Positions 1 through 10,979 of a stretch of DNA of 64,000 nt are shown in pieces. Position 1 is the stretch's first letter; each line of letters begins with the position of its first letter. This stretch comes from Cyathus striatus (Eukaryota > Basidiomycota > Agaricomycetes > Agaricales > Nidulariaceae), in the NCBI GenBank assembly GCA_025738555.1, contig JAOVFP010000010.1, positions 2,108,001 through 2,172,000 of the forward strand, written 5' to 3'. The position numbers and the translations under genes were made by a program. The notes below the pieces were generated by a model, which saw nothing but the letters and a program-made list of their open reading frames with translations, was not told the origin of the DNA and searched no databases.

Positions 1-399
1 TAATTTTGATGATTTTTTTTTTACATTAGATGTATGTATCATATCATAAAATAGTGTTTCATGTTCATCATTGTTAAAAATCTGAGGACAATGAACATTG
101 TTGGCATGAACAAATCTTAAGCATGTCACACACTGAACTGGTCCCTGAACTGAACAATGAACCCAAATTTTTGGTCATGCTCAAAATGAGTGAACAATTG
201 GTCAAAATAGTACAGTATTTGCAACTTGTCAAATAACATTTAAAAATACTATGTGTAAGCTTTAGATAACATTAACTTCAACACTCACATTCAGTAAAAG
301 ATAAGAATGGAAACTTGATGTATAAATCAATTTTTAAGCTTTATTCTCCAAATAAATATACCTGCTATACTTCTGAATACACTCATCAGGCACACAAAG
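1..399. repeat. Left flank: decayed repeat sequence, part of the triplicated segment
   Basis: No coding region is visible. Bases about 240-390 resemble 25670-25830, upstream of the third satellite copy, so this is the left end of the segment repeated at 19 and 26 kb, cut off by the hAT insertion at 400. Bases about 105-220 resemble 60865-60980 inside another mobile element. Where the two differ, this copy often has TG or CA for CG, so it is the more CpG-decayed one. The 8 bases before the hAT (392-399, ACACAAAG) are its target-site duplication. Confidence 0.6.
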
Positions 400-3300
400 T
401 AGTGTTGCCATTCGCTCGGCTTGAAAGCCATGAGCCAATGAACTGAGCTGAAAAATAGCGGAGCTGAGTGGCTATTAGATAGCTGTGTTCTGACAGGTTG
501 AGCTTGGTCAGGAACTGCTCAGGTTGTGCTCAGGTCCAGCTACGAGCTTGCTTAACTGCTGCTCAGTCACTTTCAGTCACTATTCACAGCATATGAGTCT
601 TAAAGTTCACCTGTTGTCTGAAACATGTTCTTTACATATTAATGCTATGCATTTCATTACTTCAACAGTTCAGTAGCATAGTATCAAGTATCAACCTATA
701 CCATATAATAAATTGTGCAGTGAGCCCATTAACCATTATGCCAAAAAAAATTAGTGTTAAGAAATGTTAACTACCTTTCATTGATACCAGATCTCCATTT
801 TTTACATGCACATTGCTTGATGGTGGCCTAATGGTCAGTGGACAGTGCTATGTACAATGATTTTCAAGAGTAGGCAAATGTTTCACTGATAGAAGTCAGT
901 GAAAATTTCAAATATAAAGTCCAGCAGGTGTAGCAAAGTCACTGTAGCATGGCTCCATCAGTTTTCTTCTCAAATTATGACTTGAAAAACACATGGTCAA
1001 GCCCATGCTCAAGTGGCTCAAGTAAATGGCACTGGCACACCCGGTACAACAGCACTACAAGTAACTGGTGAGTATTAAATAATTACATTCCATCACTATT
1101 GTACTCATTGAACACTGTATATTATTTTAGAAAATACAGGTCCTGTCATAATGAAACAACATCATCCTCTGCAAGACACTTAGCCTTCAGTACCAGAAGC
1201 CAAGGCATTTGCAGAATTGGTAACCACAGAGAATATAATGCCAGGTGATTGTAAACTCCCAGATGAGTCTTTACAGCTTCCGTATCATCAACTGCAGGCT
1301 ATATGAGGTGAGTTTTAATTATAGCCTCTTATTATTAATTAACTTGTGATGAAATAGGTACATCCAAAGACTTGAACATGGCAGTCAATGATCCTTTTCA
1401 CATACTGAGACCTCAGCCAGTTCCTCTGCTGTGTACACCACCTTGTAATAGTCTTCATGTGCCAACACCAACCTCAGCAGAGTCATTTGCCTCTCCAGAC
1501 TATGTGTCTAGTGCCTCTGACAGTCCACTTTCAACATGCATAATTGCATCTTTACAGGCTAAAAGTTGCAACAATACACCTACTAGTCAACAATTGAATC
1601 ACAGCCCACAAAATAATAAATCATCTCCAAGGGCAAGAGATGTATGGGAGTTCTTCAATGATATTGGAGGATTTAAGCATTGTATCTTCTGCCAGTAAGT
1701 GCTAAATTTTTTACATTCATTACACAATGCTCACAGATAAATTACTAGGCAACAGAAGTGCACTGATCCAAAGGTTAAGGTAGCCCATTATGCTCCAAAG
1801 ACTGGAACAAGTGTACTGTGAAAGCATCTGTGCAATACTCATGGGCTTGAATGGATTGGTGCTTGTGAATGACTAGAGATCGAGGTTAAAGCCAAAATTG
1901 CCCAGGGATTGCTATGTGAGTATAAAAGAAAGAAAGGTTTGAGTTGTGAAGGGGAAGATGCTAGTCAGCCACACCTCAAATACTCTCAGGAGGCATTTGT
2001 GGATGCAATTACTGACTGGATCATACATGATGATCAGGTATGTAATTACATGGTAGATATTATATCACATCCTGAAGAATCTTGCTGGTGGCTGCAGTCT
2101 GTTAACACTATAGAGCATCCAAAATTGTGTGCCATTTTTTTTATGCTTCGTGAGGAGCTCAGGGATGGTGATATTCCACACCATACAACTATTCACAATC
2201 ATATTATGAATGCCTGGGATGAGCACCTTGATTATCTTCAAGATGAAATAGCTGTAAGTTTTTTTTAATAAATTTCATGGTACTTATTTTGTTTATGATA
2301 TCTGCAGCATGCAATTGGGAAGATCTTGACAACTAGTGATCTATGGACAGATCCCAATTTGACACCTTTCATGGGTTTGACTGCACACTGGATTGGTGCA
2401 AAGCTTATACAGACACCTCATGGACCACAGTATATTTTAACCTTATGTGCAGAACTGATTGGATTTCATTGTGTTCCTGGTCATCACAATGGGCCAACAT
2501 TGGCTAAAGCATTTATTCATGTTCTTGATCATGTCGAAATGGTGTCAAAGGTAAGTATAGTTATATTTAAGTATATGTAAACCACTCCTAACTCACCATA
2601 CAATAGCTCAGCTGGGTAACACTTGACAATGTGACAAATAATGACATGTTCATGACAATGCTAGAGCACACCTTCAAAGAGTGGAGTATTTCATTCAACT
2701 GTGTGGAACACAGAATTAGGTAAAATTTTAATTTGTATTCATCATTATCGAATTATGAACTGTAGACATACAGATGCTTCCCACACATTGTCAATCTTAC
2801 TTGCAAGGCAATAATAAGTGCAATTTTGAAGCTACCTTTCACAAATCCAGAGCAAGTGCTTTATGATGACAAAAACTCGTGTATTGAACAACTAACTGAA
2901 GATCCAATTTCCAAATTGCAAACAATTGTATGAGCAGTAAGTTCATTATTAATTTTTTGCATTCATTGTTCATTAATAATTAGATTTGTGCATCACCTAT
3001 TTGAAGGCAATGCTTTTCAAGTATATGTGTATCTATATATGATATTGATTTGCAACTTTTATGAGATGTAGACACCCACTGGTCATCAACTCTGTTAATG
3101 ATTGAGAGAGCAATTGTACTTCAACAGGTAAATACTGCTCTGTTATATTGTCATCACTCATCAACAAGCTGATTGACATTCAATAGGCAATAACTCAATT
3201 TCTTGCTTTACCTGACTTTGATCTCACAGGGTATCAATTGAAAAATTTGGAGTGGAAAGCACTAGAAATGTTTCAAGATATCTTATCAGTCAGATAGTTT

Positions 3301-4160
3301 CATTCATTGCATTGTGAATTGGTTTATTTATTAGCAAATATCTACTTAGATTCTGCATGCATTTCAGCAAGAGCTATCAGTGGAGAAGACACCTACACTG
3401 TGTGACATGATACCTGCATTTAACAGCATGGGGGTAATTTGGGAGGAACATCAATCTGAGTGTCCAGAGACATCAGATATTGTTCAAGCTGCAGTAAACA
3501 AGCTCAATCATTACCTTGAGCACACTGAACTTGTTCCTGCCTATGTACTTGCTCTAAGTCAGCATTATTCATGTTTATTTGTCATTACATTATTCTAACT
3601 AGTGTTATCTTTAGTTCTTAACCCCGCAGCGAAAATGAATTGGTTTATCGAGAATGCACCTGATAAAGTTCAGTGGGCAAAGAATATTCTCTATTGTGAG
3701 GTAGGCTATATTTAATTTACAATGTACTTCTGATCTGAAGTTCACTAATATTTGTCTATACTGTAGCTAGAGCCGTACTACAAAGCTATCACTACTCAAA
3801 GAAATGAAGTTGATAATCCCCCCCTTCACTATAGAGATTCACCAAAACATCAGCATACTTTGCCTACAGCTATCACATTAGCAGGAACTAACATGTGGGC
3901 AAATAAACTACTTCAACTTAAATCTGGTACATCTGTCAAATCACTTCTCACACTTGGAGCAGAGATAGATGTGTACCTGCTTGATGGACAGACTGGGATG
4001 AGTTGTGTTAGTTTCTGGCAGGTAAGATATTATGATAATATCTGTATAAAAGTTTATTGATATGACTGATATTTACTTTGTTAGGAGAATCAATTGTACT
4101 ATCCAACATTTTTTGCAGCTGCAATGGACATATTGCCTATCCAAGCATCTGCAGTGCCAT

Positions 4161-4531
4161 TGTTAGGATTTCGTCACTTATCTAATCTTTTATCTAATCA
4201 TATCTTATCTATGTCATGTGATATAGTCACATGACCTACAATGCGGACACCATGCGTATCAACATACGTTACTTATCATAACTGTGGGCACAGTGCACAG
4301 TTCGGCCATATGTAATACATGAGTTCTTAATGTAGAAGCACAGTAACATGCGTTGTAGTGTAGGCTAAAGTACATGCGATTACTTCATGGTTCTTTTCTA
4401 TAAATACAGTCTTTCTAGTCAGTAGTTCGATATTCTTGTGCTAGTTTATTCCAGATTAGCAATAAGACTCATCTTCTTCTATTCGAGTGTTTAAGTTCGG
4501 CTTCAAGTATTTTGCTCGTCTGTCGCTAACA
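4161..4531 (+). repeat. 5' LTR of the gypsy element
   Basis: It is 371 bp with TG...CA ends. A TATA box (TATAAATA, 4399-4406) lies about 33 bp before the motif ATTCTTGTGCT at 4432-4442, the expected start of the R region and so of the genomic transcript. It differs from the 3' LTR at five positions, all CpG versus TpG/CpA: the 5' copy keeps CG at three and has CA at two. Confidence 0.95.
4399..4442 (+). promoter_or_regulatory. LTR core promoter and predicted transcription start
   Basis: TATAAATA at 4399-4406 is followed about 30 bp later by ATTCTTGTGCT (4432-4442). That 11-mer is the exact complement of the putative primer-binding site at 4534-4544, which supports transcription starting here. 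The same arrangement occurs in the 3' LTR (TATA at 10847-10854). Confidence 0.65.
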
Positions 4532-4533
4532 AA

Positions 4534-4544
4534 AGCACAAGAAT
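4534..4544 (+). promoter_or_regulatory. Self-complementary primer-binding site of the gypsy element
   Basis: AGCACAAGAAT lies two bases after the 5' LTR. It is the perfect reverse complement of ATTCTTGTGCT at 4432-4442 in the LTR, just where the transcript should start. Tf1/sushi-type elements prime reverse transcription with the folded-back first 11 or so bases of their own mRNA instead of a tRNA. Position, length and complementarity all fit that mechanism. Confidence 0.7.
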
Positions 4545-5028
4545 CTCATCATTCCTCGACCCCGAACTTCTCTTCTCTTGCCGAACCCCGGCAAAACTTC
4601 TCTATACCTCGTTCCCCGTCTTGGACCTCTTGGACCAGACATACACTCCGTTCGATAGACTTGATCATTGTACTTGGAAGTACGAGAGGACTGGTGTAAC
4701 GTTGAGCCCGACACTGTCCGAATTACCGATCATCTTAGGCCCTCTGCCTTGAGTTTGGCACGGCGCCAGTGACTGGGGAGGCTACCACGTGTTGCCCCAG
4801 CTGGTTCTATCTGCAAGAAAGTGTGCGTGAAACTTAGGACGTCTCGCTAGTTTCCGAGCATCCTCAAGAGCTTCTGTTACTCGATCTACCACGGTGGCAC
4901 CAATTACTTGTTCCCAAACCCTCCGATCCCTTCGATCCTGATCATATCATATTCCATCCTCATCTGTTTCCCTTTACATTCCTCGATCTCGCCCTACACC
5001 CTATTCCCGTCCTCAAACTCCGAGAGCT

Positions 5029-5334
5029 GTGTCGGTGGACTCCGACGACTCGGATTTTGATCCCAATACATATCTTTCCCTTCACCAAATCCCTAATTAC
5101 ATTCCACCTCCCCATCTTCCTACTCCTCCCGAACATCCGATTCGAACCCTTACCATCATCACCGAACCCGGACACGACAACACACTTAGATTCAGTACAC
5201 CTACCCGATACATTTCCCCTTTCAAAAGAGATTTCTACTCTCCTTTAGGATACGAAACCCTTCTTAATACCGTTGATAACGACGGAAGAGAACTTCCTAC
5301 ACCGACATACCCAGACTCCGACATCGATCTATAA
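5029..5334 (+). CDS. Short proline-rich ORF upstream of gag
   Basis: This frame is open for about 100 codons and encodes an acidic, Pro/Thr-rich peptide (SDDSDFDPN, then PPPHLPTPPEHP) that I cannot assign. The frame is also open upstream of 5029, where the first candidate start is a GTG, so the true start is unknown. Its TAA stop overlaps the gag ATG as TAATG (5332-5336), an arrangement that could allow termination-reinitiation, or it may belong to an N-terminal gag extension. Codon choice and CpG content match the rest of the element. Confidence 0.4.
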   Translation: MSVDSDDSDFDPNTYLSLHQIPNYIPPPHLPTPPEHPIRTLTIITEPGHDNTLRFSTPTRYISPFKRDFYSPLGYETLLNTVDNDGRELPTPTYPDSDIDL

Positions 5335-6581
5335 TGATCTCCGCCGAAGTTATTCTTGGCTTCATCACAGCCATAGTGATGGTTTTTATGAAAGACGAAA
5401 TTGTAACGCGATGGACAAATATGACTCCTGCAAATAAGCAGTTAGTCACGGAAAGTGTTTCCGCAATGACTCAAGGAGTCATTAAGGAAATTAGAGATGG
5501 AATTAAGGAAGATCGACCGGAACCAAGGGAAAAGGTCGAAATCCCAGAAGATTATGAGGGAGACCCTCATACGGTTAACAACTGGATTAGGCGAATGATG
5601 TTATACTTTCAGGAAAAGAATATCACGAACGATTGGAAAAAGATTACAATCGCATTACCAAAGGTCAAAAAGGGAAAAGACAACCGAGCTCAACGATGGG
5701 CAGACACGTTTCTAGGAGATCTGATCTTGTTTAATGAAGAACGAGCTCAATGGAAGTTACTACACGACGGAAAAGAACCCACTTTACAGGACACACAGAA
5801 GGTTAATATCGCAGCAATGGACACATCCCCGGCTATCATCCATGATGGATTCAAAACAGGTTGTCCATTTGCCAATTGGAATACGTTTGTCGAAAGACTC
5901 CAATTCTTCTTTATCTCCATGGAAACACAGAACAATGCGATCGAACAGATCAACAAAGTTGTACAAGGAACACGACCTGTTGAAGATTATACGATCGATT
6001 TCATGCAATGGATGAATCTTACTGGATTTGATAACACAGCTCTTGTAGATAAATACCGACGCGGCATGCATCCCTTATTGGCTAGGAGACTTATGGAAGT
6101 CGGTGGACTTAAGGTTACCGATAAGCTTATCGACTGGGTAGACAAAGCCGCAGAATATGAAAGAAATCGTCGAGAAGCAAATTTCGGACGTACTCAACAG
6201 AATTTAGGATGACCCCAGAATCAAAATCAGAACTCTGGATGTCCTCAGAATAATATGAACCCTGGAACCCAACAAGCACCAAATACGCAAAAAACACCCG
6301 ATCGTTCCAACCTCACGGTATCACAAGGTGGTAATCGTATGGACCTCGATCAATTAAAAAAGGAAGGTCATTGTTTTTATTGCAAAGAGAAAGGACATAT
6401 GTCCAACACATGCCCCAAGAAACCCCGCGGACCATATGTACAACGTAACGTAAACATGGACTCTTCCATACCTGTAGCCTCCACTAGTGGAGTTGTAGAA
6501 TTACCGGATGTAACTAAATTATCAGAAGAACAACGTGCTCTACTCATTGCTCAATTGGGTTTTCCCCAAGGCCAGCAGTGA
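5334..6581 (+). pseudogene. gag: gag polyprotein of the gypsy element, one in-frame TGA
   Basis: The Gag structural protein forms the virus-like particle and packages RNA. The frame begins with a hydrophobic stretch (about residues 2-20, ISAEVILGFITAIVMVFM), then a charged capsid-like region with GDPHTVNNWI and a typical retrotransposon-gag region (ENITNDW...QRWAD). It ends with a CCHC zinc knuckle, CFYCKEKGHMSNTC, near 6378-6420. A TGA at 6210-6212 interrupts a Gln/Asn-rich linker and fits CGA>TGA; the same frame continues to TGA 6579-6581. A -1 slippery heptamer at 6557-6563 leads into pol. Apart from the single stop the frame is intact. Confidence 0.85.
6557..6563 (+). promoter_or_regulatory. 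Predicted -1 ribosomal frameshift site between gag and pol
   Basis: G GGT TTT matches the X XXY YYZ slippery consensus in the correct phase: GGT and TTT are gag codons. A one-base slip back enters the frame of the protease-polymerase ORF 15 nt before the gag stop. Gag and pol occupy frames 0 and -1 and overlap here. Confidence 0.6.
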
Positions 6582-9500
6582 GCGCAAACTCGCCGGCCTC
6601 TTTTTATGTACCTTCTAATGTAACTGTACCTATGGTAGATCTGGAATCGAAATACGTATCATTACAAAAAGAAAGAACTAGACGCGCCTTCCCTAATCAG
6701 GAAGTAAAACCTGGAAATGTGTATTGGGTTGCATGGAGATTAAAAGACCAAACATCGGAACTAGCCTTAGCCACATTAAGTATCTGGACGCATCCCAAAC
6801 GAAGACCTGAAGTAATTCAGAAAACAATTATGGAGTTAAACGATCTTTCAGATCAAGATGTGATTCCAGCATTGAAGGAATTAAAAGGACCCAAAAGATT
6901 TATCCAAGGAACAAACGGAAATCAAATGGATCTCGATTTAATGGTCACAACTTTAGATACTCAGCGGACCTACGGATTAAAGGCATTACTCGACAGCGGA
7001 AGTACCGGAACTTGTATTAGTCAAAGATTCATTGAAGAAAATAGAATCACAACTAAAAAATATCCACGACCAACACCAGTCTATAATGCAGACGGAACTC
7101 TTAACAGTGATGGATCGATTACAGACTATGTCAAACTAAGAGTACGACTAGGACGACATGTAGAAATATTACAACTTGCCGTTATCAATTTAGGAAAAGC
7201 TTCTATGTTCATAGGTCATGATTGGCTTTGAACTCACAATCCAGAAATAGATTGGAAGAACGAAACCATTAAATTTACACGTTGTCCAATCGAATGTACT
7301 CCATTAATAAATACGATGAATCCAGAAGAAGATGAATCTGATCTAGACGAACAGATAAATCTTGAATCGGATGATCATATTATAGCAGTGAATATATTTG
7401 AACAAATCGAGTTAAGGACATTTCAAACTACGGCTTCAAAAATTGCTGAAGCACAAAATCAGCAAAAACCGAAGAAACATTGGAAGGAAACTATTCCAAT
7501 GTATTACCATGAATTTGAAAGGGTATTCACAAAAGAATCGTTTGACAAACTTCCTCCTCGACGACCATGGGACCATGCCATTGAATTACTTCCAGGAGCT
7601 ACTTCATTCGACTGTAAAATCTATCTGTTAAGTTTAGACGAACAAAAACAATTAGACGAATTTCTTGATGAAAATCTTAACTCAGGACACATCAGACCTT
7701 CGAAATCACCTTGGGCATCACCATTCTTTTTTATTAAAAAGAAAGATGGATCTCTACGACCAATTCAAGATTATCGAAAACTAAATGAAATGACGGTTAA
7801 AAATAGATATCCATTACCGTTAATTCAAGAATTAGTAGATAAATTGAAAAAGGCACGATATTTTACCAAATTAGATATCAGATGGGGATACAATAATGTT
7901 CGAATCAAGGAAGGAGACGAACAGTATGCTGCATTTAGGACAAATCGAGGATTATTTGAACCTTTAGTCATGTTTTTCGGACTTACAAATTCTCCGGCAA
8001 CCTTCCAAACTATGATGAACGATATATTCAGAACGGAAATCAATGAAGGAACAGTAATTGTCTACATGGACAACATTTTGATATTCACAGAAACATTGGA
8101 AGAACATAGAAAAATGGTTAACAGAGTTCTTAGGAAACTAGAACAACATGAATTATATCTTAAGCCGGAAAAATGTTTCTTTGAAAAGGCAGAAGTCGAA
8201 TACCTAGGACTTATTATTTCAAAGAATTCTGTACGAATGGATTCTGAAAAAGTAAAAGCAGTAGTCGATTGGCCAGTACCCAATAATAAACGTGAACTTC
8301 AACAATTTCTTGGATTCATAAATTTCTATAGAAGATTTATTCAAGGATTTGCGAAGATAGCAAAACCCCTTCATGAACTAACTGGAAAAAATGAATGGAA
8401 ATGGGAACTCAACCAGGCACTAGCATTTTCAGAATTAAAGGATAAAATCGTATCAGCACCCATCCTAGCGATGCCAAATGATGATGGGAAATATCGTATT
8501 GAAGCAGATTCCTCAGATTTTGCTAATGGAGCTATCCTTTCTCAAGAACAGACAGATGGAAAATGGAGACCAATTGCATTTTTATCACATGCTTTAAGTC
8601 CAACAGAACGGAATTACGAAATCTACGATAAAGAAATGCTTGCAATAATGAGAGCATTAGACACATGGAGACAGTATCTTCTGGGAGCCAAACAAATATT
8701 CAAGATTTGGACAGATCATAAAAATCTTCAATATTTTAAGAAACCACAGAAGTTAAACCGGCGACAAGCAAGATGGTATACAGAATTATCAGAATTCCAT
8801 TATATGTTACATCACAAACCAGGAAATCAAATGACAAAGGCAGATCTATTATCACGAAGAGCTGGACATGAACAAGGAGAACATGATAATGAAGACATTA
8901 TACTTCTTAAACCAGAACACTTCAGGCAGACGTATGAAGTTCATGGTGAAGACGAAGATATAATGGAACAAGTTCGAAAATCCAGAAAAAATCGAGATAA
9001 AGAAGTAATCAAAATGATTAACCTTAAATCAAAAGACTGGGACGAATCATCTGAAGGTATAATCACTTGGAAAAATCGAATTTATATTCCAAAAAATGCA
9101 AAACTATGAGAACGTATAATTAGATTATGTCATGATTCGGCTATATCTGGACACCATGGTGAATACAAAACAATGGAATTAATCACAAGAGATTATTGGT
9201 GGCCTCGAATAATGGCAGACATAAAAAAATATGTCTCTGGATGTGAAGCATGTCAAAGGACAAATATACATCGATCGAAACCAATAGGATTACTAAATCC
9301 TAACAGTATCCCAGAAGGACCTTGGCATACGATATCAATCGATTTTGTAGGACCACTTCCTTATTCCTGAGGATTTGACTTTTTAATGGTCGTGGTTGAT
9401 CGATTTACAAAAATGGCAGCCTTTATTCCATGTAACAAGGAAATCGATAGTCCTGGAGTAGCGGAATTATACTTAGAAAAAGTATTTAAAAACTTCGGAA

Positions 9501-10393
9501 TGCCTCAACATGTTATAAGTGATCGAGGATCTCAATTTGCATCTCATTTTACAAAAGAATTCACCAAACGATTAGGTGTTAAAATGAATTTATCAACAGC
9601 ATACAGACCTCAGACGAATGGACAGGTAGAACGTGTAAATCAGGAAATAGAACAATATCTTCGAATTTATGTAAACTATGATCAAGATGACTGGGCAGAT
9701 AAAATTGCTGTAACGGAATTTAATTATAACAACACTGTACATAGAGCAACCAGATATACACCTTTTTATTTAATGTATGGACATCATCCTTACGGTGGAA
9801 TAAGACCTAATGGAACATCTCGTACCATTGGAGTAGATGAATTCATAACTACGATAACAAAGGCCAGAGAAAATGCAAAGGCAGCTCTTACTCTATCAAA
9901 TGAAGCAATGAAACGTGGATATGATAGAAATCGAAAAGAGTCGCCTGAATACAAACCTGGTGATCTTGTTTACGTAGAAGGAATCAACATCAAATCCGAC
10001 AGACCAGTTGCAAAATTAGATGATAAACGATATGGTCCTTTTAAAGTAATAAAGAAAGTTGGTTTAGCCTCTTACGAAATCCAATTACCGAAAACCTGGA
10101 ATCAAAAACACCCCGTGTATAACACACAATTACTTACGAAACATGTTCCGGCACAATACAAATCACAACAGAAACCAAAACCACCACCAGCTGTTGTGAT
10201 AGATGATCAGGAACAATACGAAGTAGAAGCGATACTTGCATGGAAAATAAATCGAAAGAAGGTTTTATATAAAATAAAATGGAAAGGCTATTCTTATGAT
10301 CATTGCACATGGGAACCTATTACGTCATTAACCAGATCAAAAAGTTTATTAAATAAATTCCATCGGGAAAATCCGGAATGTCCTGATATATAA
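6563..10393 (+). pseudogene. pol: pol polyprotein (PR-RT-RNase H-IN-chromodomain), three in-frame TGA
   Basis: One frame encodes, in order, an aspartic protease (ALLDSGSTGT near 6990), reverse transcriptase (RPIQDYRKLNE, LDIRWGYNN, MFFGLTNSPATFQ, YMDN near 8063-8074), RNase H (IEADSSDFANGA, YDKEMLAI, WTDHKNL), integrase (H-H-C-C finger near 9128-9255; D-D-E in SIDFVGP, ISDRGSQF and NGQVERVNQEIE) and a C-terminal chromodomain (YEVEAILAW...IKWKGY...TWEP near 10220-10320). TGA stops at 7229-7231, 9107-9109 and 9368-9370 sit where Arg is expected or plausible, consistent with CGA>TGA. The RT motif reads YMDN rather than YMDD, and the change is also in a CpG. No frameshift indel is apparent, so decay is by point transition only. 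Confidence 0.9.
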
Positions 10394-10429
10394 ACGAAAC
10401 AAAGTTATTCAACGTCTAATTATTCAAAA

Positions 10430-10582
10430 ATGCTTTCCAACAACATCACTCTTTTAATCTACGTCATTGTCATCTTTATCCTTTGTATGGCCATATTCAT
10501 ACTCGGTCATTACATTCCTCGTATTATACTTCGCATCCAAGAACGACCCCCGCGAACAGAAGAATCCATTGAAATGTCGTGA
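10430..10582 (+). CDS. Small single-span membrane protein ORF between pol and the 3' LTR
   Basis: ATG at 10430 opens a 50-codon frame ending with TGA at 10580-10582, 36 nt after the pol stop and just before the polypurine tract. The peptide starts MLSNN, has one long hydrophobic span (about residues 6-30, rich in Ile/Val/Leu/Phe), then a basic and polar tail (RIILRIQERPP...EESIEMS). It occupies the env position of retroviruses but is far shorter than any envelope protein. I do not recognise the family. It shows no TGA decay, although the stop itself could be a decayed CGA, since the frame stays open for a few codons into GHDS. It could be a genuine third ORF or chance coding in the leader of the PPT. 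Confidence 0.45.
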   Translation: MLSNNITLLIYVIVIFILCMAIFILGHYIPRIILRIQERPPRTEESIEMS

Positions 10583-10594
10583 GGACACGACTCT

Positions 10595-10608
10595 TAAAGG
10601 GGGGGTAA
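10595..10608 (+). promoter_or_regulatory. Polypurine tract for plus-strand priming
   Basis: The purine run AAAGGGGGGG followed by TAA lies immediately before the 3' LTR start TG at 10609, where gypsy elements prime plus-strand DNA synthesis. Confidence 0.8.
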
Positions 10609-10979
10609 TGTTAGGATTTCGTCACTTATCTAATCTTTTATCTAATCATATCTTATCTATGTCATGTGATATAGTCACATGACCTACAATGCGGACACCA
10701 TGCGTATCAACATATGTTACTTATCATAACTGTGGGCACAGTGCACAGTTCGGCCATATGTAATACATGAGTTCTTAATGTAGAAGCACAGTAACATGTG
10801 TTGTAGTGTAGGCTAAAGTACATGTGATTACTTCATGGTTCTTTTCTATAAATACGGTCTTTCTAGTCAGTAGTTCGATATTCTTGTGCTAGTTTATTCC
10901 AGATTAGCAATAAGACTCATCTTCTTCTATTCGAGTGTTTAAGTTCGGCTTCGAGTATTTTGCTCGTCTGTCGCTAACA
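10609..10979 (+). repeat. 3' LTR of the gypsy element
   Basis: It is 371 bp and collinear with 4161-4531, with five substitutions: three are CG in the 5' copy and TG here, and two are CA in the 5' copy and CG here. It is followed by the GCCAT target duplication (10980-10984) and then the rest of the hAT transposase. Confidence 0.95.

Larger units (their letters stand above)
4161..10979 (+). mobile_element. Ty3/gypsy LTR retrotransposon, chromovirus type, nearly intact
   Basis: The element is 6,819 bp with two 371-bp LTRs that begin TGTTAGG and end CTAACA, flanked by GCCAT duplications (4156-4160 and 10980-10984). Order: LTR, self-complementary primer site, short ORF, gag with zinc knuckle, protease, reverse transcriptase, RNase H, integrase, chromodomain, short membrane-protein ORF, polypurine tract, LTR. 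Protease-RT-integrase order plus a terminal chromodomain defines a chromovirus. The LTRs differ at 5 of 371 positions, so the insertion is young compared with the host hAT. It is much richer in CpG than its flanks. Four TGA stops and a changed RT active site suggest that this copy is no longer autonomous. Confidence 0.95.

Noticed and set aside
4526..5175. Minus-strand frames in the gypsy leader
   Set aside because: Antisense to the leader and upstream ORF, without conserved motifs.
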